A DNA stretch of 38,405 nucleotides from a virus: positions 1 through 38,405 of the IMG/VR virus record IMGVR_UViG_3300046028_004103, one strand, 5' to 3'. Shown piece after piece: positions 6,551 through 15,294 of the stretch (position 1 is the stretch's first letter; every line of letters starts with the position of its first letter). The position numbers and the translations under genes were made by a program. The notes below the pieces were generated by a model. That model ran no database searches, was not told the DNA's origin, and saw only the letters and a list, made by a program, of their open reading frames with translations.

Positions 6551-8034
6551 TACGAGAAGAAGCTATTGATGCAATGCTAACCGGACCAGATAGACAACGT
6601 AAGCTATTAGCTGAGGAGTCTTTTGGCTTGTTCGCTGTGTATTACTTCAAAGATTACTTCAAGTATTCATTAGCACCGTATCACTTTGAGATGATTGACT
6701 CGCTTGAGAAGCTCCAGGAAGGTAAGGAGATCAGAGAGCTTGCTTTTATTATGTTCCGTGAGTCAGCAAAGACTACTCTGGCTAAGTTATACGTGATATG
6801 GTTGATCACTTTCAAAAAGAAACTATATATCAACGTGGACAGTGCAGATAAGGAAAACTCAGAACGTATCTTATTCGATGTGGCTTATGAGTTAAGTAAC
6901 AACAAGAGACTTATAAAGGACTATGGTCTTCTATTCTCACGTAAGAAGTCACAGGATGACATTAAACAGACTAAGATCAGTAACTTCATGACTGAGAATG
7001 GTATTCGTGTTGAAGCTCATAGTACACAAGAATCAATGCGTGGACGTATACATCTTAATCAACGTCCTGATTTTCTACTACTTGATGACTTTGAGACTAA
7101 CAAGACAAAGGATAGTGCAGCATATACTAAGCAGATCAGAGAGCATATATCAGAAGCACTCGCTGGTATGAGTCCGGAAGCGTCTATCTTATATCTTGGT
7201 AACTATATATCTGAATATGGTAACGTGCAATTCTTAATTGATAGAGCAAAGAGTGATCATAAGATCAAAGTTCTTAACGTACCAGTGATGGTCAATGGAA
7301 CACCCTCTTGGGAGTCAAAATATGCCCTTACAGACGTAGAAGCAGAACAAACAGGTAAAGTATCACTCGAAGATAAACAAAGGCAGCTTGGGCCATATGT
7401 GTTCTCATATGAAATGATGAATCAGCCAGTCGATGAAGCACAAGCTGAGTTCAAGAAAGAGTGGATGCAGAAAGCAGATATTAATGTAATTGAGCATATG
7501 CAGTACAATACTTTCATAACCATAGATCCAGCAGCAAGCAAGAAGGATCAGGCGGACTTCACTGGTATCTCGATAATTAGAGTCACAAAAGATAACAAGT
7601 GGTATGTATCAACGCAGCAGCTTAAGAAGAATAGTGCTGAGCTTATTGATCATATGTTCTACTTAGTTAAGACATACAAGCCTGAGTTGATAGGTATAGA
7701 AGAGACAACATTTACTTTAGCAGTACAACCTTTCCTCGAAGAAGAGATGGCAAAGCGTGGAGAGTGGTTCGTAGTGACTCCACTCAAACATAATGGCAAT
7801 AATAAGGAGCAACGCATCAGAGGATTGATACCTCGAATGGCTAACAAGGGTATTTTCTTCGTAGGAGACAATGATGCACTGTTCAATGAGATGCGAGTGT
7901 TTCCTCGTGGCATGAATGATGATGTTCTAGACTCTCTTGCATATGCTGAACAGGTGGCGTACAAGCCTTACGATGACAGAATGTTAGACTTGATAGACGA
8001 TACAGAGCCACTTTATAGCTCTATTGGGTTGTGA
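6547..8034 (+). CDS. terL: Terminase large subunit (495 aa)
   Basis: This is the ATP-driven packaging motor and headful/cos nuclease. The Walker-A-like motif is FRESAKTTLAK (70-80), and Walker B is LLLDDFE (177-183). The RNase-H-like nuclease domain shows ITIDPAASKKDQADFTG (D327), LIGIEE (E385/E386) and GMNDDVLDSLAYA (D458/D459, D462). Length and domain order are normal for the family. An HNH gene is inserted immediately downstream, before the portal, a common place for homing endonucleases in phage packaging modules. Confidence 0.93.
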   Translation: MIREEAIDAMLTGPDRQRKLLAEESFGLFAVYYFKDYFKYSLAPYHFEMIDSLEKLQEGKEIRELAFIMFRESAKTTLAKLYVIWLITFKKKLYINVDSADKENSERILFDVAYELSNNKRLIKDYGLLFSRKKSQDDIKQTKISNFMTENGIRVEAHSTQESMRGRIHLNQRPDFLLLDDFETNKTKDSAAYTKQIREHISEALAGMSPEASILYLGNYISEYGNVQFLIDRAKSDHKIKVLNVPVMVNGTPSWESKYALTDVEAEQTGKVSLEDKQRQLGPYVFSYEMMNQPVDEAQAEFKKEWMQKADINVIEHMQYNTFITIDPAASKKDQADFTGISIIRVTKDNKWYVSTQQLKKNSAELIDHMFYLVKTYKPELIGIEETTFTLAVQPFLEEEMAKRGEWFVVTPLKHNGNNKEQRIRGLIPRMANKGIFFVGDNDALFNEMRVFPRGMNDDVLDSLAYAEQVAYKPYDDRMLDLIDDTEPLYSSIGL

Positions 8035-8060
8035 TGCTATGTTTTATATAATAAATTGTA

Positions 8061-8066
8061 TATAAT
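8061..8066 (+). promoter_or_regulatory. -10 box of a leaderless promoter for the HNH gene at 8073
   Basis: TATAAT ends six bases before the ATG, so the transcript should begin on or next to the start codon. The -35 region (about TATGTT at 8038-8043) is poor. The same TATAAT-N6-ATG layout occurs at three other genes here. Confidence 0.55.
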
Positions 8067-8072
8067 GTAGGT

Positions 8073-8633
8073 ATGGATACGAAAAACTGTATCAAGTGTA
8101 ATAAAATTTTTAGTAGGAATAAGAAATACTCTATTTCTCAGTGGAATACAGCATCTTTTTGTAGCAGAAGTTGCTCAGCAATAACTTGTTTGACTGGTAG
8201 GAAACTATCAGAAGAACATAAGACTAGAGTTAGTTTAGCTAATAAAGGTAAAAGAAATACTTTTACTAAAGAGCATATTGAAAATATAAAAAAAGGTGTC
8301 ACTCAAGCTATTAGAGTAAATGCTAAAATTAGAATGACTGGTAGCAGTAATCCTAATTGGAAGAATGGAGCAACAAGTGAAGCTAGAAGAATCAGGTCAA
8401 CATCTGAATACAGAGAATGGAGGAATAAAGTATTCTCTAGAGATAACTATATGTGCATTCATTGTGGATTAAAATTTATTAAAGGTGTAACAGGTACTAT
8501 TAAGTTTAATGCAGATCATATAAAACCATTTGCAACTTATAAAGAATTAAGATTTGATATAAATAATGGTAGAACATTATGTCATCCATGTCATACTAAG
8601 ACAGAGACATATGGTAGACCTAAAAAACAATAA
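8073..8633 (+). CDS. HNH homing endonuclease with NUMOD3 motif (186 aa)
   Basis: The N-terminus has a small zinc-finger-like segment (CIKCNKIF...FCSRSC), followed by a NUMOD3-type DNA-binding helix pattern (TGRKLSEEHKTRVSLANKGK, about 46-65). The C-terminal nuclease has C-I-H-C, then FNADHIKPF and NNGRTLCHPCHTK, which are the HNH histidines and zinc cysteines. It is a free-standing homing endonuclease between terL and the portal gene and is more AT-rich than both. It has its own promoter and ends one base before the portal ATG. Confidence 0.88.
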   Translation: MDTKNCIKCNKIFSRNKKYSISQWNTASFCSRSCSAITCLTGRKLSEEHKTRVSLANKGKRNTFTKEHIENIKKGVTQAIRVNAKIRMTGSSNPNWKNGATSEARRIRSTSEYREWRNKVFSRDNYMCIHCGLKFIKGVTGTIKFNADHIKPFATYKELRFDINNGRTLCHPCHTKTETYGRPKKQ

Positions 8634-8634
8634 T

Positions 8635-10551
8635 ATGGCAACAATACCATTTGAAACACGTGCAAAGATAATATCTCAAGCTCTCACCGAAATAGAGTTT
8701 AGTCGCAACTATAAACAGTCAAAGACCTCAAACTGGAAGATCAATGAAGATCTATATTATGGTCGTAAGGTTAAGTCAGTTGAATCAAGAGCTAACGTAG
8801 ACTTAGGTCAGATGGCTTCTTTTGTGCATACAATTCTATCAAAGGTAGACAATCCTTTGGTATTCAAGTTTACAAAGCGTAAAGAATCACAAGTGGATAG
8901 AGTAAAGAAGCTAAATGCACTCAGAACATCAGACGCTGATCGTGATAACTGGGACATTAAAGACATCGCTGGGAAGAAACAAGGCGTGATTTATGGTAGA
9001 GCAATATACTCATACTATGCAGAGTCAGAGAATGGGTACACTCCTCACTTAGATAACGTTGATGTATATGACTTCCTAATTGACCCATCAGCAGGTGGTA
9101 TTGATATGGAAAGAGCTAGATACATGGGTGACTATGGTGTTGTACTCTCAAGAGACGATATTAAAGCAGGTGTTAAAGAAGGAACATACCTAAAGACAGA
9201 GTCATCAAGATTGCTTGATGGGTCAGGAAACAACACAGAGTCATCACAGGAAAAGACTAATAAGCAGAACAGAATAGCAGCTACAGGTATAGCAAGTACA
9301 GAGAAAGAGCTACAAGACGTAGATAAGTTTAAGTTTTGGAGATGGGGAACAACATACGGTGGAAAGAGATACTTCTTATTACTTTGTGAAGACGGGTCTA
9401 CAGCAATCGAAGTTACAGAGCTTAAGGATAAATTTGCATCAGATCTATGGTGGTATTGGTCATGGGCATCATTTATCGATCTAACAGAGTTCTGGACACC
9501 ATCATACTGTGACTATGTAAGAGAGATATACATGGCTCAAGCTGTATCAATCAACCAGATGCTTGATAATGGTGAACAGATTACAAAGCCACAGACAGTT
9601 GTTAATGTTACAGCCATAGAAAACCTTGCAGAACTTAAATACAGACGTGATGGAATCATTAAGGTTAAGGGAGCATTTGATATTACAAAAGCATTCCAGA
9701 GAGTACAAGTACCAGCAATTAATACACCTATTGAAGTGTTCCAGACACTTGAAGGTATCCAGGAAAAAGCATCAGGAGTTACAGCAGCAGCACAAGGTGT
9801 AGCAGAGAATAATTCATCATCAAAGGTATCTATCTATAAAGGTAACGAAGCAGCAGTTGCAGACCGTTTCGGACTTCTTAACAAGTCATACTCATTCGGC
9901 TACAAGAGATTTGCGTTGCTCTATCTTAATGGAGTAGATGAACACCTATTAAAGAAGACAGCTATTGATATCCTAGGACCAGATGGGGTTAGTACAACAA
10001 TGGTGTCACGCAGAGATATATTCAGAAAGGATGACAAGTTCGGAATTATGGTTGAAGCTTCTAATGCAGAGCTAGCACTATCAGCAGAAGAGAAGGCTGC
10101 TAAGGTTATGTTCTTGAAAGAACAAGCTATGGCACAACCTCCAGTGCAGAATGCTAATAAAGCATACGAGATCGGTGCGTCTATCGTAGGATTTGACGAT
10201 GAGACTATCAGACAGCTCCAGGATAAGACAGACTACGGAACAGAATCACTCATGTCTAAGGCTGAGAGAGACATTGAAAGAATACTTGATGGTGAAGATA
10301 TTGCTCCGAATCCAGCAGCTACTACAGCATATATGCAGAGAATTGTGGACTACATGACAAACAATCAAGAATCACTTGATATAGAAGACTATAGAAGACT
10401 AGCTGTATATGCAGACTCCCTAAAGGAAGTTATCTCAAGAAACATGATAAGACAAGCTAATGACATATTATTTAAACAACAGATTGAGCAAGCTTCACAA
10501 CCACTTCCACCAATGGAACAAGCACCAGTAAGCCCGATGGGGGCTGTATAG
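8635..10551 (+). CDS. Portal protein (638 aa)
   Basis: The start is MATIPFETRAK at 8635; the longer frame from 8566 would overlap the HNH gene. Position after terL, length and the alpha/beta content with segments such as YGRAIYSYY and VDVYDFLIDPSAGGID match podovirus/P22-like portal proteins, which form the dodecameric gate at one capsid vertex. The C-terminal tail is rich in Q and P (QPLPPMEQAPVSPMGAV). Assigned from context and general character; no single diagnostic motif is visible. Confidence 0.82.
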   Translation: MATIPFETRAKIISQALTEIEFSRNYKQSKTSNWKINEDLYYGRKVKSVESRANVDLGQMASFVHTILSKVDNPLVFKFTKRKESQVDRVKKLNALRTSDADRDNWDIKDIAGKKQGVIYGRAIYSYYAESENGYTPHLDNVDVYDFLIDPSAGGIDMERARYMGDYGVVLSRDDIKAGVKEGTYLKTESSRLLDGSGNNTESSQEKTNKQNRIAATGIASTEKELQDVDKFKFWRWGTTYGGKRYFLLLCEDGSTAIEVTELKDKFASDLWWYWSWASFIDLTEFWTPSYCDYVREIYMAQAVSINQMLDNGEQITKPQTVVNVTAIENLAELKYRRDGIIKVKGAFDITKAFQRVQVPAINTPIEVFQTLEGIQEKASGVTAAAQGVAENNSSSKVSIYKGNEAAVADRFGLLNKSYSFGYKRFALLYLNGVDEHLLKKTAIDILGPDGVSTTMVSRRDIFRKDDKFGIMVEASNAELALSAEEKAAKVMFLKEQAMAQPPVQNANKAYEIGASIVGFDDETIRQLQDKTDYGTESLMSKAERDIERILDGEDIAPNPAATTAYMQRIVDYMTNNQESLDIEDYRRLAVYADSLKEVISRNMIRQANDILFKQQIEQASQPLPPMEQAPVSPMGAV

Positions 10552-10573
10552 AGCTAATTCTATACATACATAT

Positions 10574-10930
10574 ATGGAATATAAATACAATAAAAAGAAG
10601 GGGGTTATTGAGAAGTACGGCTTCGTTCCAACATTTACACTTGAAGAAGTTAAGGAAAACATTGAGTCACATAAGAAGACGCTTCGTGAGCTATTAGCTA
10701 ACGCTGCGTATCATGAGGCAAAGATGAAGAATGTGGAAGAACATCACAGTAAAGCGCTTGCTAAGCTAACAGATGAGCAACAGTTCGCTGTTCATATGTA
10801 TATGGAAGCTAAGATAAAGCTTGGCGAGTACTACCATACAGTAAAAGCATTCAAGAAGCAGATCAAGGAAGATGAGGCAGAGGTGAAAGAAATTCTTAAG
10901 CAGATACCAGAATTAGATGTCAAACTTTAA
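10574..10930 (+). CDS. Coiled-coil hypothetical protein (118 aa)
   Basis: From about residue 20 the protein is a continuous charged helix pattern (ENIESHKKTLRELLANAAYH...KQIKEDEAEVKEILKQI), so a long coiled coil is likely. It lies between portal and scaffold, and overlaps the next gene by 14 bases. It may assist head assembly, but I do not recognise the family. The ATG follows TATACATACATAT with no Shine-Dalgarno sequence. Confidence 0.6.
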   Translation: MEYKYNKKKGVIEKYGFVPTFTLEEVKENIESHKKTLRELLANAAYHEAKMKNVEEHHSKALAKLTDEQQFAVHMYMEAKIKLGEYYHTVKAFKKQIKEDEAEVKEILKQIPELDVKL

Positions 10931-11204
10931 AAAAGAAGATATTATTGAAGACCTTAATAAAGTTAAGGACTTAGTGATACTCGCTGATACAGAAGGGGGA
11001 AAGGTGTTAATAAAAACATTAACTGATGACATTATTTCTGATATAGATAGGTTCGTTAATTATAGATCAGCTCTATCACAATTTGAGTTCAATTCTCTTG
11101 CTTGTGATATTAAAGCTAAGCTAGATGTTGTTAGAGTTCTTAAAAGAGCTCAAAATAATGAGAAGTTCCTTAAGGAGTTATTAGAAGATACGCTTACAGC
11201 CTAG
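10917..11204 (+). CDS. Small helical protein (95 aa)
   Basis: I do not recognise this protein. It is acidic and helical throughout (DLNKVKDLVILADTEGGKVL, and a C-terminal NEKFLKELLEDTL). The 14-base overlap with the gene before it suggests translational coupling. It probably acts in head assembly given its place before the scaffold, but this is inference. Confidence 0.6.
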   Translation: MSNFKKEDIIEDLNKVKDLVILADTEGGKVLIKTLTDDIISDIDRFVNYRSALSQFEFNSLACDIKAKLDVVRVLKRAQNNEKFLKELLEDTLTA

Positions 11205-11256
11205 TGCTGTGCGTACAGCATAATGATTGACGAATCCCCCACTCGCTGATCTTATG

Positions 11257-11285
11257 TTGTACATACATCATTATATTTGTATAAT
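11257..11285 (+). promoter_or_regulatory. Promoter for scaffold and capsid genes
   Basis: TTGTAC (11257-11262) and TATAAT (11280-11285) are exactly 17 bases apart. This lies in the 170-base gap before the scaffold gene, and the transcript would have a leader of about 80 bases. A TGCTGT/ACAGCA hairpin just upstream (about 11207-11222) lacks a T run. This would raise expression of the capsid genes above that of the genes upstream. Confidence 0.65.
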
Positions 11286-11374
11286 AAATGTATAGACGGA
11301 GGTCTCTAAACTTTTTAACAGGTGAGCGCTGGTAATAATGCTCCGATGTGCATCATCGTAAAAATGTTATTTCA

Positions 11375-12082
11375 ATGCCTGAACAAGACATAAACACTCC
11401 AGTTGCGGAGGCGCTTGCAACACCTGAGCCAACAGTTCAAACAATTAGTGATGTCCTAGAAGCTCCAGTTGAAAAACAACCAAATCATGTTCCAGAGAGT
11501 GCTTTCCTAAAAGAAAAGATGGCTCGTAAGGATGCAGAGAAGAGGATAAAAGAGCTTGAAGCTAAGATCCAATCAAATGATGCTCCCCGTAGTGAAGTGT
11601 CAGAGGATATAGCTTCGATTGCTAAGGAGTTCGATATTGACCCAACCTTTCTAGATAAGCTTGAGAAGTCGATTCGCTCTAAAACAGAAAGAGAGGTGGA
11701 GGACAAAATCTCTTCAAAGTTTAAGCCTATGGAGGAAAAAGAGAGACAAGCAGCTATTGATAAAGCTTTTGATACTCATTATAACGCAGCGATTGCATCA
11801 ATGCCGGAGTTCTCATCAGTTGTAAACCCTGCTGTAATAAAGTCACTATCTCTTCTACCTCAGAATGGTAACAAGACGTTTGCTCAGCTTATTGAGGAAA
11901 CCTATGGTAATGCTATCACTGGAAAGCGTACCATCGTATCAACAACACCAGGAGGAGGGAAGGATCCTCAGCCATTAGACTACTCTCGTGCTCAAAGGGA
12001 TAAAGCGTATTTCAATGAAATTATGCAAGACCCAAAGAGAAAAGCAGAATACAACGATATTATGCTACGAAGTGGGTTCTAA
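11375..12082 (+). CDS. Probable capsid scaffolding protein (235 aa)
   Basis: The ATG at 11375 (MPEQDINTPVAEAL) is preferred to the GTG at 11348. The protein has a disordered, P/E-rich N-terminus, a coiled-coil centre (KMARKDAEKRIKELEAKI and KSIRSKTEREVEDKI) and a basic C-terminus (MQDPKRKAEYNDIM). This composition and the position directly before the major capsid gene are typical of scaffolds that guide procapsid assembly and then leave. No protease motif is visible. Confidence 0.75.
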   Translation: MPEQDINTPVAEALATPEPTVQTISDVLEAPVEKQPNHVPESAFLKEKMARKDAEKRIKELEAKIQSNDAPRSEVSEDIASIAKEFDIDPTFLDKLEKSIRSKTEREVEDKISSKFKPMEEKERQAAIDKAFDTHYNAAIASMPEFSSVVNPAVIKSLSLLPQNGNKTFAQLIEETYGNAITGKRTIVSTTPGGGKDPQPLDYSRAQRDKAYFNEIMQDPKRKAEYNDIMLRSGF

Positions 12083-12126
12083 TAGTAAAATCTAAGTGGG
12101 GGTTACTAAACTAACCTAACAAAATT

Positions 12127-12165
12127 ATGGCATTAACAGATTTTCGTCCTGAGTTCGATAACGCT
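12127..12165 (+). CDS. Major capsid protein, exon 1 (13 codons)
   Basis: This exon encodes MALTDFRPEFDNA, a start common among P22-like capsid proteins. The exon ends AACGCT at 12160-12165. This pairs with AGGCGTT at about 12179-12185 inside the intron and leaves the U-G wobble pair that marks a group I 5' splice site. Joining to 12904 keeps the reading frame (phase 0). Confidence 0.78.
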
Positions 12166-12326
12166 TGACTTAACCGATAGGCGTTGTAAAACGGGTTTAA
12201 TTCGGTGGAACCCCAGAACGGGCAATACCGAGCTAGCAGGAGAGATAGCGTAAGGCTCTCCGGGCATGTGTGACGGTCAGAGGTGAATAAATATAATCCT
12301 CATCAATAACCCGGTAAGATAGCTCT

Positions 12327-12354
12327 TTGATAACACATCATACTATGGTATAAT
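12327..12354 (+). promoter_or_regulatory. Leaderless promoter for the intron-encoded HNH gene
   Basis: TTGATA (12327-12332) and TATAAT (12349-12354) are 16 bases apart, and TG two bases before TATAAT makes an extended -10. The ATG follows after six bases. This would let the endonuclease be made independently of the capsid transcript. Confidence 0.65.
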
Positions 12355-12360
12355 CAAAGT

Positions 12361-12810
12361 ATGAAAGATAAACAAAAACAAGCAGAATACAATAAAATGT
12401 ATAGGCTTAAGAATAAAGATAAACTTGATGCTTACTACAAAGAAAAAAGTAAAGATAGAGTTGCTTCTGCATTAAAGTGGCAAAAAGAAAATAAAGAAAA
12501 ACATCTTGCTACTCGTAGAATTTATCAAAAAACTCCAAAAGGTAGATTGAACTCAACAAAATCTAGTGCTAGAACTAGAAAAATTGAGTATCATCTAACA
12601 GATGAAGAAGCACTAAGTATCCTTAATGAAAGATGTTACTATTGTAATAGTTCCAACGTTGTTGGAATAGATAGAATGGATAGCTCAAAAGGATATACAT
12701 TAGATAATTCTGTTGCTTGTTGTTCAATGTGTAATTACATGAAAAATGTATACACAAAGGAAATGTTTATCAACCAATGTATAGTGATTGCAAAAAATCA
12801 TAATTGGTAG
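12361..12810 (+). CDS. Intron-encoded HNH endonuclease (149 aa)
   Basis: The N-terminal two thirds is a basic repeat region with recurring Y-x-K-x-N-K-x-K units. The C-terminal domain has CYYC, then VGIDRMDSSKGYTLDN, then CCSMCNYMK, which is the GIDR-type HNH zinc fold. It probably cuts the intronless capsid gene and so spreads the intron. It resembles the free-standing protein at 14107-14586. Its promoter is inside the intron. Confidence 0.85.
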   Translation: MKDKQKQAEYNKMYRLKNKDKLDAYYKEKSKDRVASALKWQKENKEKHLATRRIYQKTPKGRLNSTKSSARTRKIEYHLTDEEALSILNERCYYCNSSNVVGIDRMDSSKGYTLDNSVACCSMCNYMKNVYTKEMFINQCIVIAKNHNW

Positions 12811-12903
12811 TGTTATTAAATCTATTTTGCATGATATGACCTGAACAGTATAGGAATATACTGAAGTGAGAAATAGAAGACTCACGATAACAACCTGTAT
12901 CAG

Positions 12904-14055
12904 GAAGTGTTTCAGAAGACATTAGTAGCAAAGGATATCATGAATACTCGTTTCGAGAGTACACTCCGTTTTGGAGAGTCAGTAGAGCGTGTAGCATTTG
13001 ATATGAGTGGTGTACAAGTTCGTACAGTTACTCGTGGTTCAGCTTCAACAATCGATACTATCACTGATAGTTCAGAGCTTCTCACAATCAACCTTGAGAA
13101 GGAAGCAGCTTTCCACATTTCAGATGGTGAAGCTAAGCAGGCTGGTCCACTTAACCCTGGACAAGTTATTGGTAAGCAAGTTGGTCGTAAGATCGCTCTT
13201 GACCTTGATGGTCGTTGTTTCGCAGAAGTTCGTAATGCTGCTTACGCATTCGACAATGGTGACCTTACAACAGGAACATCATCAGGTACAGCTATTACTC
13301 TTTCAAGTACAACTGTTCCACAAATGGTTTCTCGTATGGGTGCTAAACTTAAGAACAAGAACAATCAGGAAGTTACAACTAACCTCGTTCTCGTTGTTGA
13401 CAGTTATGCTGCATCAGATGTTACACAGTACCTCCTTGGTAAGAACATCGATCTAGCTGGTAACGTATTCAAGAATGGTTACACAGGTGAAGTAAACAAT
13501 GCACAGCTTTACGTTTCAGAAAACCTTTCAGGTGAGGCAACTCTCCTTTCAGCAGGTACTTTCTCAGATGCTGATACTGTGACAATCAACGGTGTTGTAT
13601 TCACAATGAAGACAACTCTTGGTTCTACAGCTGGTAACGTTCTTATTGGTGCTAACGCTGCTGCTTCTATTACTAACCTTACAGCGCTTATCAACGCTCC
13701 TACAGTTACAACTGCACAGGGTGTTGCTTTGACAAACGCTGCTGACCTTGAGACTATCGGTAAAATTACAGCTACAGCTACATCAGCAACTGTAATGACA
13801 ATCGTTGGAACAGGAACAGGAAGACTTACTCTTTCTGAGTCAGCTGCAAACTGGTCATGGGCTACTAACTTCCTACACTGCTACTATGGCAAGAAGGGAG
13901 CTATTGATCTCGTTGTTCAGGATATGAAGGAAGTAGAAATGCGTCCTACAGCAGATCGTCGTGGTACTAACGTGTTTGCTTCATACCTAGCAGGTATCAA
14001 AACGTTCGCTGATGGCGCAAAAAAATTCCTAGACGTAAAAGTTCTAGTTGCGTAA
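12904..14055 (+). CDS. Major capsid protein, exon 2 (spliced protein about 396 aa)
   Basis: Exon 2 begins with GAA at 12904, so the spliced junction reads FDNA-EVFQKTLVAKD. The protein has the alternating beta/alpha character of HK97-fold, P22-like coats, with a long stretch around GPLNPGQVIGKQVGRKIALD and a C-terminal DVKVLVA strand. Residues about 226-338 of the spliced protein look like an extra beta-rich domain (DADTVTINGVVFTMK... TGRLTLSESAANWSW). This is inserted before the C-terminal capsid core and is probably displayed on the shell. Without splicing the exon has only a poor GTG start, so the intron controls capsid production. Confidence 0.85.
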   Translation, partial: EVFQKTLVAKDIMNTRFESTLRFGESVERVAFDMSGVQVRTVTRGSASTIDTITDSSELLTINLEKEAAFHISDGEAKQAGPLNPGQVIGKQVGRKIALDLDGRCFAEVRNAAYAFDNGDLTTGTSSGTAITLSSTTVPQMVSRMGAKLKNKNNQEVTTNLVLVVDSYAASDVTQYLLGKNIDLAGNVFKNGYTGEVNNAQLYVSENLSGEATLLSAGTFSDADTVTINGVVFTMKTTLGSTAGNVLIGANAAASITNLTALINAPTVTTAQGVALTNAADLETIGKITATATSATVMTIVGTGTGRLTLSESAANWSWATNFLHCYYGKKGAIDLVVQDMKEVEMRPTADRRGTNVFASYLAGIKTFADGAKKFLDVKVLVA

Positions 14056-14069
14056 CATCTTTATTTCAC

Positions 14070-14098
14070 TTGTAAAAAGTTCTTACATACTATATAAT
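14070..14098 (+). promoter_or_regulatory. Promoter for the HNH gene at 14107
   Basis: TTGTAA (14070-14075) and TATAAT (14093-14098) are exactly 17 bases apart. The ATG is eight bases downstream, so the leader is absent or 1-2 bases long. Confidence 0.65.
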
Positions 14099-14106
14099 GT
14101 ACTCAT

Positions 14107-14586
14107 ATGAGTACTAAATATTACATAGAAAATAAAGAACGATTATTAGAAGAAGCTCGTTTAAGATATATTAAAAATAAAGAAAAAATTAATAATCAAA
14201 AACGGTTAAAACTATCTAATGAGACTCAAGAAGAAAGAGAAAAAAGGCTAGATTTTCACAAGAGATACAACATAGACTATAAACAAAAAAATAGAGAATT
14301 AAGCCAAACAGATCAATATAAATACAAGCAGTATAAATTTGCTGCAAAAAGACGTAATCTTATATTTGATTTATCGGAAGAAATATTTATTGAGTTGTTT
14401 CATTCTAGTTGTACATACTGTGGAGCAAAAGATTGTAGAGGTATAGATAGAATTGATAATTTGATAGGGTATATAAAAGAAAACTCAACTCCATGTTGCG
14501 ACATGTGTAACAAAATGAAGTGGAAATTTTCTCAAAATAACTTTATAAAACAAATTACTTATATTTATAAAAATCTACAAGCTTAG
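14107..14586 (+). CDS. Free-standing HNH endonuclease, paralogue of the intron-encoded enzyme (159 aa)
   Basis: It has the same architecture as the intron protein: a basic N-terminus with YYIENKERLLEE and YIKNKEKINN units, then CTYC, CRGIDRIDNLIGYIKENS and CCDMCNKMKW. The gene directly follows the capsid gene and is AT-rich compared with it. It is likely a homing endonuclease that targets the capsid region, and may once have been or may become an intron rider. A small CCTCC/GGAGG hairpin lies just downstream (about 14598-14612). Confidence 0.82.
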   Translation: MSTKYYIENKERLLEEARLRYIKNKEKINNQKRLKLSNETQEEREKRLDFHKRYNIDYKQKNRELSQTDQYKYKQYKFAAKRRNLIFDLSEEIFIELFHSSCTYCGAKDCRGIDRIDNLIGYIKENSTPCCDMCNKMKWKFSQNNFIKQITYIYKNLQA

Positions 14587-14650
14587 TCTACTACTCAGTC
14601 CTCCTATATGGAGGCTTGGGATAGCAAACTAATAATGCTAAAATATAACT

Positions 14651-15292
14651 ATGGCACGTACAGATGAAATAATCACAAATTTTGAGTTACAAGTATCAGA
14701 TGTTACTGAGTTATCAACGTCTGAAGAGTACAGGGTTCTGAATCGTGTGTATAATAAGATCTGCAATTTTAGACCTTGGGAGTTTTTAAAGAAAAGTGTA
14801 TCAGGAACAATGTCTTCTGATAGTGAAGGTTACTATATAACAGTGCCAACAGATTTTGCATACTTTACTGAGAACAATCAGTACACAACTAACGCTATAT
14901 CACCACAGAATAACGCATCACCTAAAGTTATCTTTATCGGAACAAACTATACACCATACCAGATAGTTAATTGGTCTGATCGTAGACAATATAGGAATCA
15001 TACTGGAGTAGCTTATCTTGATATTGCAAATGGTAAAATTAGATTTACTAATACACCAGAGGCTTTTACATATGAATTTGACTACATAATGGTAGCTCCA
15101 GCACTTGTAGCAGGTGCAGCACCATTAACACCAGAAAGATTTGATGATATTTACCATTTTGGTATGGCTGTAGAGGACTCTATAATCCAATTATCACCAA
15201 AAGCTACATCATATGCACAAGAAAACCAAGCAAAGTATCAATCTATGCTTGATGATCTTAGTTACTGGAACAGTAATCTTATAATGAACTAA
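14651..15292 (+). CDS. Probable head-tail connector/adaptor protein (213 aa)
   Basis: The N-terminal half is helical with a run resembling podovirus adaptors (EYRVLNRVYNKICNFRPWEFL). A beta-rich middle has tyrosines and VPTDFAYF, and the C-terminus is helical (YAQENQAKYQSMLDDLSYW). Position between capsid and the tail nozzle candidate, and size near 200 residues, fit the gp4/gp11-like adaptor ring that joins portal and tail. No diagnostic motif allows a firmer call. Confidence 0.65.
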   Translation: MARTDEIITNFELQVSDVTELSTSEEYRVLNRVYNKICNFRPWEFLKKSVSGTMSSDSEGYYITVPTDFAYFTENNQYTTNAISPQNNASPKVIFIGTNYTPYQIVNWSDRRQYRNHTGVAYLDIANGKIRFTNTPEAFTYEFDYIMVAPALVAGAAPLTPERFDDIYHFGMAVEDSIIQLSPKATSYAQENQAKYQSMLDDLSYWNSNLIMN

Positions 15293-15294
15293 AT

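Larger units (their letters stand above)
12166..12903 (+). mobile_element. Group I intron in the major capsid gene, with HNH gene in its P8 loop
   Basis: P1 is formed by the exon end AACGCT and the internal guide GGCGTT. The core is visible as AACGGGCAATACCGAGC (P/Q elements, about 12218-12234) and a GGAGAG/CTCTCC helix. The R element is GACGGTCAGAGG and the S element is GATATGACCTGAAC. P7 pairs GGTCA (12275-12279) with TGACC (12837-12841). P9 is a 7-bp hairpin with a GGAA tetraloop (12846-12863), followed by a GTGAG/CTCAC hairpin. The last intron base would be G12903. The HNH reading frame lies between R and S, in the P8 loop. The intron should self-splice; its RNA activity is not tested here. 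Confidence 0.85.
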
